DNA of 12,152 nt from RUG11462 sp045539315 (GTDB taxonomy: Bacteria > Bacillota > Clostridia > Oscillospirales > Acutalibacteraceae): assembly GCA_045539315.1 (NCBI GenBank), contig JAZQFC010000026.1, positions 1 to 12,152 on the forward strand, written 5' to 3'. Of this stretch, positions 11,737 through 12,152 are shown piece after piece; position 1 is the first letter of the stretch; each line of letters opens with the position of its first letter. The translations under genes were made by a program, and so were the position numbers. The notes below the pieces were generated by a model, which made no database searches, was not told where the DNA came from, and saw nothing but the letters and a program-made list of their open reading frames with translations.

Positions 11737-11769
11737 AAAAAAAGAGTGGCTTTTAGCCACTCTTTTTTT
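11737..11769. terminator. strong bidirectional terminator
   Basis: Seven A plus GAGTGGCT (11737-11751) pair perfectly with AGCCACTC plus seven T (11755-11769) around a TTT loop. It closes the decarboxylase operon. Confidence 0.92.
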
Positions 11770-11825
11770 GATGTAGATTTATTTTATTTTTGCGTTTACA
11801 ACTTTACTTAATTTGCCGTAAACTG

Positions 11826-11855
11826 TTTTGCCTCGTCAAGTTTGACGAGGCAAAA
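11826..11855. repeat. 14-bp perfect palindromic arms 3' of the last reverse gene
   Basis: TTTTGCCTCGTCAA (11826-11839) and TTGACGAGGCAAAA (11842-11855) are perfect inverted repeats with only two bases between. It sits 16 bases past the stop of the reverse-strand 88-residue gene but has no T-tract on either strand outside the arms, so it may be an unusual terminator, an RNA-stabilising hairpin or a protein-binding site. Confidence 0.6.
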
Positions 11856-11871
11856 TTTAAATTATGACTAA

Positions 11872-12138
11872 TTATGCTTTATCAGATTTGAGAAAAATGT
11901 ATACACTGTTTAGCGTTTCTATCTTAATAAAATTTTTTGATTGATTTATTTTTATAACTCGCGATGAAAAAAATCCTCTGCCTCGAGTTTCTTGCTCACA
12001 AAAAAATTTAAAAGAACGGTTATGTTCAGCTATCAAACTTCCTCGAGAACATTGGTATTTTTCGATTATGTTTTTGTGTGTTGCCAATCCTTTCTTTGAC
12101 TTGCTTGTAAAATATGTTACTCTTTCGCATATTTTCAT
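11872..12138 (-). CDS. hypothetical 88-residue basic protein
   Basis: ATG at 12138 is preceded on the reverse strand by AAGGAAGT at good spacing, which supports the start. The product begins MKICERVTYFTSKSKKGLAT and has a middle ENIIEKYQCSRGS-like part (KNIIEKYQCSRGS), then FFCEQETRGRGFFSSRVIKI and a hydrophobic ending, SVYIFLKSDKA. It is basic, has no signal peptide or membrane helix, and looks like a small cytoplasmic alpha/beta protein. I do not recognise a family. It is convergent with the decarboxylase operon and any promoter lies outside the window. Confidence 0.55.
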   Translation of the reverse strand: MKICERVTYFTSKSKKGLATHKNIIEKYQCSRGSLIAEHNRSFKFFCEQETRGRGFFSSRVIKINQSKNFIKIETLNSVYIFLKSDKA

Positions 12139-12152
12139 TTTTTTACTTCCTT

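Noticed and set aside
1..12152. tRNA, rRNA, CRISPR array or known riboswitch
   Set aside because: No cloverleaf, rRNA-like stretch, regularly spaced repeat-spacer pattern or recognisable riboswitch core was seen on either strand.

Overview
The window looks like a low-GC Gram-positive anaerobe of the class Clostridia, probably a gut Ruminococcaceae/Oscillospiraceae-type organism. The signs are strong AGGAGG-type ribosome sites, AT-rich DNA, a polysaccharide deacetylase of the sporulation (PdaB-like) type, a PASTA protein with an N-terminal zinc ribbon, and the membrane part of a sodium-pumping decarboxylase. No species can be named from the sequence alone.

Left part (1-1300). The C-terminal part of a probable secreted or surface protein is followed at once by a 47-residue peptide gene and a strong bidirectional terminator. 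A second terminator and a reverse-strand pair of tiny genes (25 and 54 residues) come next.

Middle part (about 1300-7250), mobile DNA. A replication initiator resembling the filamentous-phage gene II/X family (TTG start) and a tyrosine recombinase share the same ribosome-site octamer. They are separated by about 500 bases that hold hairpins and a purine-rich stretch but no convincing gene, a candidate origin or recombination site. After the recombinase, a good promoter drives two small secreted proteins; the second is a CAP-domain protein whose signal peptide only makes sense if translation begins at an ATA codon. On the reverse strand lies a 793-residue large serine recombinase with a C-terminal extension of about 250 residues. 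Its 5' end faces a polysaccharide deacetylase gene that is cut off inside catalytic motif 4, as expected at one end of an integrated element. A near-consensus promoter straddles that junction. The missing deacetylase 3' end is not in the window, so the other end of the element must lie to the left or be lost.

Right part (7250-12152), chromosomal backbone. The truncated deacetylase is followed by a reverse-strand membrane protein with a kinase fold and two PASTA domains. All of its main catalytic motifs are altered (VAIK lysine to Arg, HRD to HRG, DFG to EFC), so it is predicted to be a pseudokinase that senses rather than phosphorylates. A 550-base patch of interspersed palindromic repeats separates it from a two-gene operon with a perfect TTGACA-N17-TATAAT promoter, encoding the beta subunit and a small gamma-like subunit of a sodium-translocating decarboxylase. 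A small reverse-strand gene of unknown function closes the window.

The main points for follow-up are the serine-recombinase element inside a sporulation-type deacetylase gene (a possible skin-like switch), the promoter at its junction, the pseudokinase, and the nested replicon-like module with its small secreted cargo.
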